Positions 61,101-64,000 of a DNA stretch of 64,000 nucleotides are shown here, piece by piece (the first letter of the stretch is position 1; each line of letters opens with the position of its first letter). Both the position numbers and the translations under genes were made by a program. The notes below the pieces were generated by a model that saw only the letters and a list, made by a program, of their open reading frames with translations, ran no database searches and was not told where the DNA came from. The DNA comes from Arbacia lixula (Eukaryota; Echinodermata; Echinoidea; Arbacioida; Arbaciidae), in contig OZ022591.1 of assembly GCA_963669155.1 (NCBI GenBank), forward strand, positions 6,276,851 to 6,340,850, written 5' to 3'.

Positions 61101-61436
61101 ATACACTGGGGCAAACATATAATCCTGCATTAATTAAATAATTACCTGACACATATTTTATGAACAATTTGCCCTCACCTGTGACGCAAAGTAGAACCCT
61201 GATGGCGCATTCTCTGGGCTCTGAGGAGTGCGTGGTTGCTCTGGGTTGTTTGCGTTTGCGTTTGTCCCGCCCCGTTGCTCAGCAGCTTCCAGGCTGTTAT
61301 CATCCAGGAGATTGTTGGATTCGACGCTCAGCTTGATGCCCTCAAAGGACACGTCTGGAATGGGCTGCTCGAGATTATCCTCCATGTTGCCGTTCATTTC
61401 AGGGTTGTTGACGTTGTTGGCCGTGTTGGAGTCCAT
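58115..61436 (-). CDS. TPRG1L: TPRG1L (tumor protein p63-regulated gene 1-like) orthologue, four coding exons
   Basis: In vertebrates TPRG1L (Mover) is an hSac2-domain protein found on synaptic vesicles; its biochemical role is unsettled. Exons: 61179-61436, 59906-60174, 59197-59353 and 58115-58303. Donors are GTGAGG, GTGAGT and GTTAGG; acceptors CTGCCAG, CTTGCAG and CACCCAG. The phases agree and give 290 residues (human is about 272). Residues 1-80 are acidic, Asn/Pro-rich and poorly conserved. The hSac2-type region begins at GFYFASQAGRLEAA and carries the strongest block, GVWLLTEVDHWDNEKERV (111-128). It continues with KFDFIT, GIRIFW and WNPFSETVPYTTLTSHP, and ends with EIYVGL (264-269) and KLGFFRERGGVSF. 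All align with the vertebrate protein. Two partial exon duplications lie nearby (58791-58861 and 57941-57990). An untranslated first exon is likely, as a strong donor (AACG/GTGAGT) sits at 62143 on this strand. The gene converges on WRAP73. Confidence 0.95.
58791..58861 (-). pseudogene. Partial copy of the TPRG1L exon 3 end and donor, inside intron 3
   Basis: About 71 bp repeats the sequence at 59144-59214 with a period of 353 bp. On the minus strand both read CAGCCCCA(G/C)AGCTAC, then CCCAGCTT/CACAGCTT, CACAAACTGATC. In the true copy CTACCAG/GTTAGG is the exon-intron junction. In this copy it is CTACATGGCCAGG, so the donor is lost. A third, weaker piece lies at about 58940-58980. Confidence 0.7.
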
Positions 61437-62828
61437 CCTTTCTACTTTAGCTCTGGCTTGTTAGACTGCACCCTTAGCTCTGGCAACAAGTCATGCAATT
61501 TACAGAGGTAAGGTTAGGCCTGCAGCAAACGTTTTGCAATAGACTTACAGTTAACCAGCTTCAACCGTTATACTATGTCTATGTATGAATATGAGGTGAT
61601 GTTCAAGAATTTGGATGCATGTCACTCACACCGAGTCACAGATAGAGAAGCAATGAAGACACTATACCATTTTCCAGCACATTTCACCCCTGGCTTGAGC
61701 ATATATATATTTATAAAGAAGACTTTGAACAGGAGAGAAGTCACAACATTTCACTGACCAAGTTAGATTTAAGTAAGATTCTTCCAGACCAAATGGCATG
61801 CACAGCTCACTTCGATACAGAATATACTCATCAGTGATAGTGTGAGGCTACAGTCCTGGCTACTTGACACAAATGGAATGCCCTATGGCTTTGCCAACCA
61901 AGTTGCTTTGGCCATTAGTACATTACGCAATGACGATTCCATGCTATTCAGATTCAGCCACCCATAACAATAGCATCCCATTGTTAGAGCTATATCATGA
62001 TCATCTGATCCTGACTGGCTTGCGCACAAAAGTAAAAAATGAGCTCACAGTCAAAATATACCAAATGACCAAATTGTTTCCTTGTTTGTATTGACCAAAT
62101 TCCTAGACAATGAGTCTTGAGATTCAGAACAATTCGCACTCACCGTTCTTCTTCCAGGGTTGACGTGCGTTGCGTTTTGTGATGCGTTGGGCTGGGTTTA
62201 ACGCCAGCTGATGTCATATGACTACAAATCGCGAGCGTAAAATGATGTGTTTGCAGTGCACAGCTCAGTGCACGCACTTCACACAGAAAAGTAATAACTG
62301 GTCGACGGTAAAAACGCATGAAATCATACCAATACCAGTAATTGTGATCAGAAAATCGCTCCTCTTTGATGAAACACTGAATGTGAGGGCGCGATTTGCT
62401 CAAGTATGCGAAAAATACAAGCCCGGTAGCACGGGATATACGCGGACACTGAGGCGAACTACCAGCTCGGGACTGGATGTGGAGCGGTGGATCTTGGAGC
62501 AACTTGTTTCTTCTACCGGAGCTACTACCAGGAAGTAGGGGCACATTACATTATCAGTCACCATGTTTGGGTAATTGGGGATCATTTCCCCATTTAGCGG
62601 TAGCTTCATCTGTACATTCTCGAGTTGAATCGATTGGACACTTGTTCCTCACCTAATTCTGTCTACTTTTATCTGAAAATGTATCTCTTCAACCATAATA
62701 GGCCGATATTAATGACATTGTTTTGTAATATATCTTATTATCATCATTATTACTTTTATTATTAATTTTGTATACAGGACACAACTCTGTTTGATAAAAC
62801 CAACTCCCAGTAGAACGAAGGCAGACGA
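61437..62828. other. TPRG1L 5' flank
   Basis: A minus-strand donor GTGAGT at 62143-62138, in a stretch richer in CG (62150-62540), marks a probable untranslated first exon and promoter area for TPRG1L. The acceptor just above the ATG is not certain; GTTTGCTGCAG (minus, near 61520) is one candidate. No other exon is seen. Confidence 0.45.
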
Positions 62829-62911
62829 GACAGGGAGAGAGAGGAAAAGAGAGAGAAGGGGGAGAAAGAGAGAGAGAGAGAGGGAGAGAGAGAGAGAGAG
62901 GGGGGGGGGGA

Positions 62912-62974
<63 letters not shown>

Positions 62975-63063
62975 TGGTAGAGAGAGAGAGAGAGAGAGAG
63001 AGATGGATGGGGGACGGATCGAGAGACAGACTGAGAGAGAGAGAGAGAGAGACAGAGAGAGAC

Positions 63064-63096
<33 letters not shown>

Positions 63097-63140
63097 CAGA
63101 GCGAGAGAGAGGTGGGAGAAAGGGGGGGGGGGGGGGGGGG
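62829..63140. repeat. Purine microsatellite, (GA)n/(GACA)n with a G-run
   Basis: About 310 bp of purine-rich repeat on the plus strand, with (GA)n blocks, GACAGAGA units and a terminal G-run (63121-63140). It gives spurious Arg/Glu and Leu/Ser frames. Confidence 0.93.
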
Positions 63141-63770
63141 TTGAGAGGGGTGTTTTTTTTCTTTTGTTTTTGTTTACCCGAAGTAAAGAGTAAATGAGTA
63201 AACTGTCATCCTGTGTCATTTGTGTAGTTCTCCATAACCATATTCCCACAGGAATATCATTATGGGCTGGATTAACAGCAAGCATCATCTTATTGGTTTC
63301 CCCAATTAGACAAATATACATTTTCCCCTATTTATAAGATAAAGTGTAAATTGGCCGAATCGTAAAAGTGTTGATTATCAACTTGATAGTCCTCCGCTTC
63401 AGGTATCACACAACATACGGTTTCAGTTACTTACAGTGACATTACCTTGCATTCTTTCATAAATTTTGTGTGGTCCTTGATCCACTTGATTATGTAGGTG
63501 CCAATATACATGTTAATGACTCATCGTAGATTAATAAGGACTAATGATACAGAGAAAGGTGAAATGTATTAAAGACCATGGCATAATTCCCATTATCTAT
63601 CATATCGATAAGAATGGTGAGAAAAGTATAGTAAATGGCGTAAATGTTTGAGATATGAATGAGAATGTCAATAATTCTAAACAACATCAAAAACAACTAA
63701 CTCTCTCACTTGCCCCTCTCACTCGCAAAATATGATGACACGGAACATTCAAATTGCGTCTTCATACAGA
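63141..63770. other. Intergenic, nothing recognised
   Basis: AT-rich sequence between the purine microsatellite and the last MITE. No splice-flanked frame or repeat with another copy in the window was noticed. Confidence 0.5.
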
Positions 63771-64000
63771 ACAGCTCAAAGGAATTGGCATAGGGAAAGG
63801 GAAAGGGAAAGGGAAGAAATAAGGCCAAGGGAAGGTGACGCAGTTTTAAACCGCGGTAGGCTATATCTTGTCCAGTTCAGCATGAAACATGATGCTTCAG
63901 CCTAAAAAGCATCGTGTTTCATGCTGAACTGGACAAGATATACTGAGTTTAAAACTGCGGCTCCTTCCCTTTCTTCCCTTTCCCTATGACAATTCCTTTG
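63771..64000. mobile_element. Foldback MITE, family A, copy 6 (cut by window end)
   Basis: Starts ACAGCTCAAAGGAATTGG, with purine block GGGAAAGGGAAAGGGAAAG, an apex near 63905 with a clean GCATGAAACATGATGC hairpin, and reaches CAATTCCTTTG at the last base. Only the final few bases of the right end are off the window. Confidence 0.88.

Overview
This window is animal (metazoan) nuclear DNA. The genes are split by GT-AG introns of about 0.3-3.9 kb, the intergenic DNA is AT-rich, and it is full of microsatellites and small foldback elements. Protein sequences point to a deuterostome invertebrate. An echinoderm, most likely a sea urchin, is my best guess. The main clue is the H4 gene, which has Cys at position 73 where most animals have Thr; as I recall this is a sea urchin H4 peculiarity. 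The frequent ACATGTA words also fit. I could not run a search to confirm the species.

Six genes can be reconstructed exon by exon from splice sites and frame. (1) The first exon of an XXYLT1-like xylosyltransferase paralogue (minus, 2795-3367) runs off the left edge. (2) A complete two-exon histone H4 (minus, 8673-10994) and (3) a complete three-exon histone H2A variant (plus, 12959-14439) are divergent, about 2 kb apart. (4) A complete three-exon XXYLT1 (minus, 20885-23914) follows. (5) MIIP (plus, 28383-33788) has 8 coding exons. (6) WRAP73 (plus, 36332-45910) has 13 coding exons. (7) TPRG1L (minus, 58115-61436) has 4 coding exons and converges on WRAP73. That makes seven loci, six of them complete.

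Layout: 1-24 kb holds two XXYLT1-type genes on the minus strand flanking a divergent pair of intron-bearing histones. 24-28 kb is intergenic, with a very regular 17-bp minisatellite and the probable MIIP promoter. 28-46 kb holds MIIP and WRAP73 head-to-tail. 46-58 kb is a long gene-free stretch between the convergent WRAP73 and TPRG1L. 61-64 kb is the TPRG1L 5' region, a purine microsatellite and a foldback element cut by the window edge. Convergent WRAP73/TPRG1L adjacency matches what I recall of human 1p36.32, so this looks like old microsynteny.

The genes do not form one pathway. XXYLT1 extends O-xylose glycans on EGF repeats (Notch) in the ER, H4 and H2A are chromatin proteins, WRAP73 is a centrosome/cilium-base WD protein, MIIP is linked to cell migration and mitosis, and TPRG1L is an hSac2-domain protein known from synapses. 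I see no bacterial-type system and no clearly new multi-gene system. The least ordinary items are the intron-containing histone pair, with an H2A tail ending SMEY rather than SQEY; the many near-perfect foldback elements, including a TTAA-flanked one nested inside another; and partial exon duplications in TPRG1L and MIIP that copy splice sites or a stop codon.
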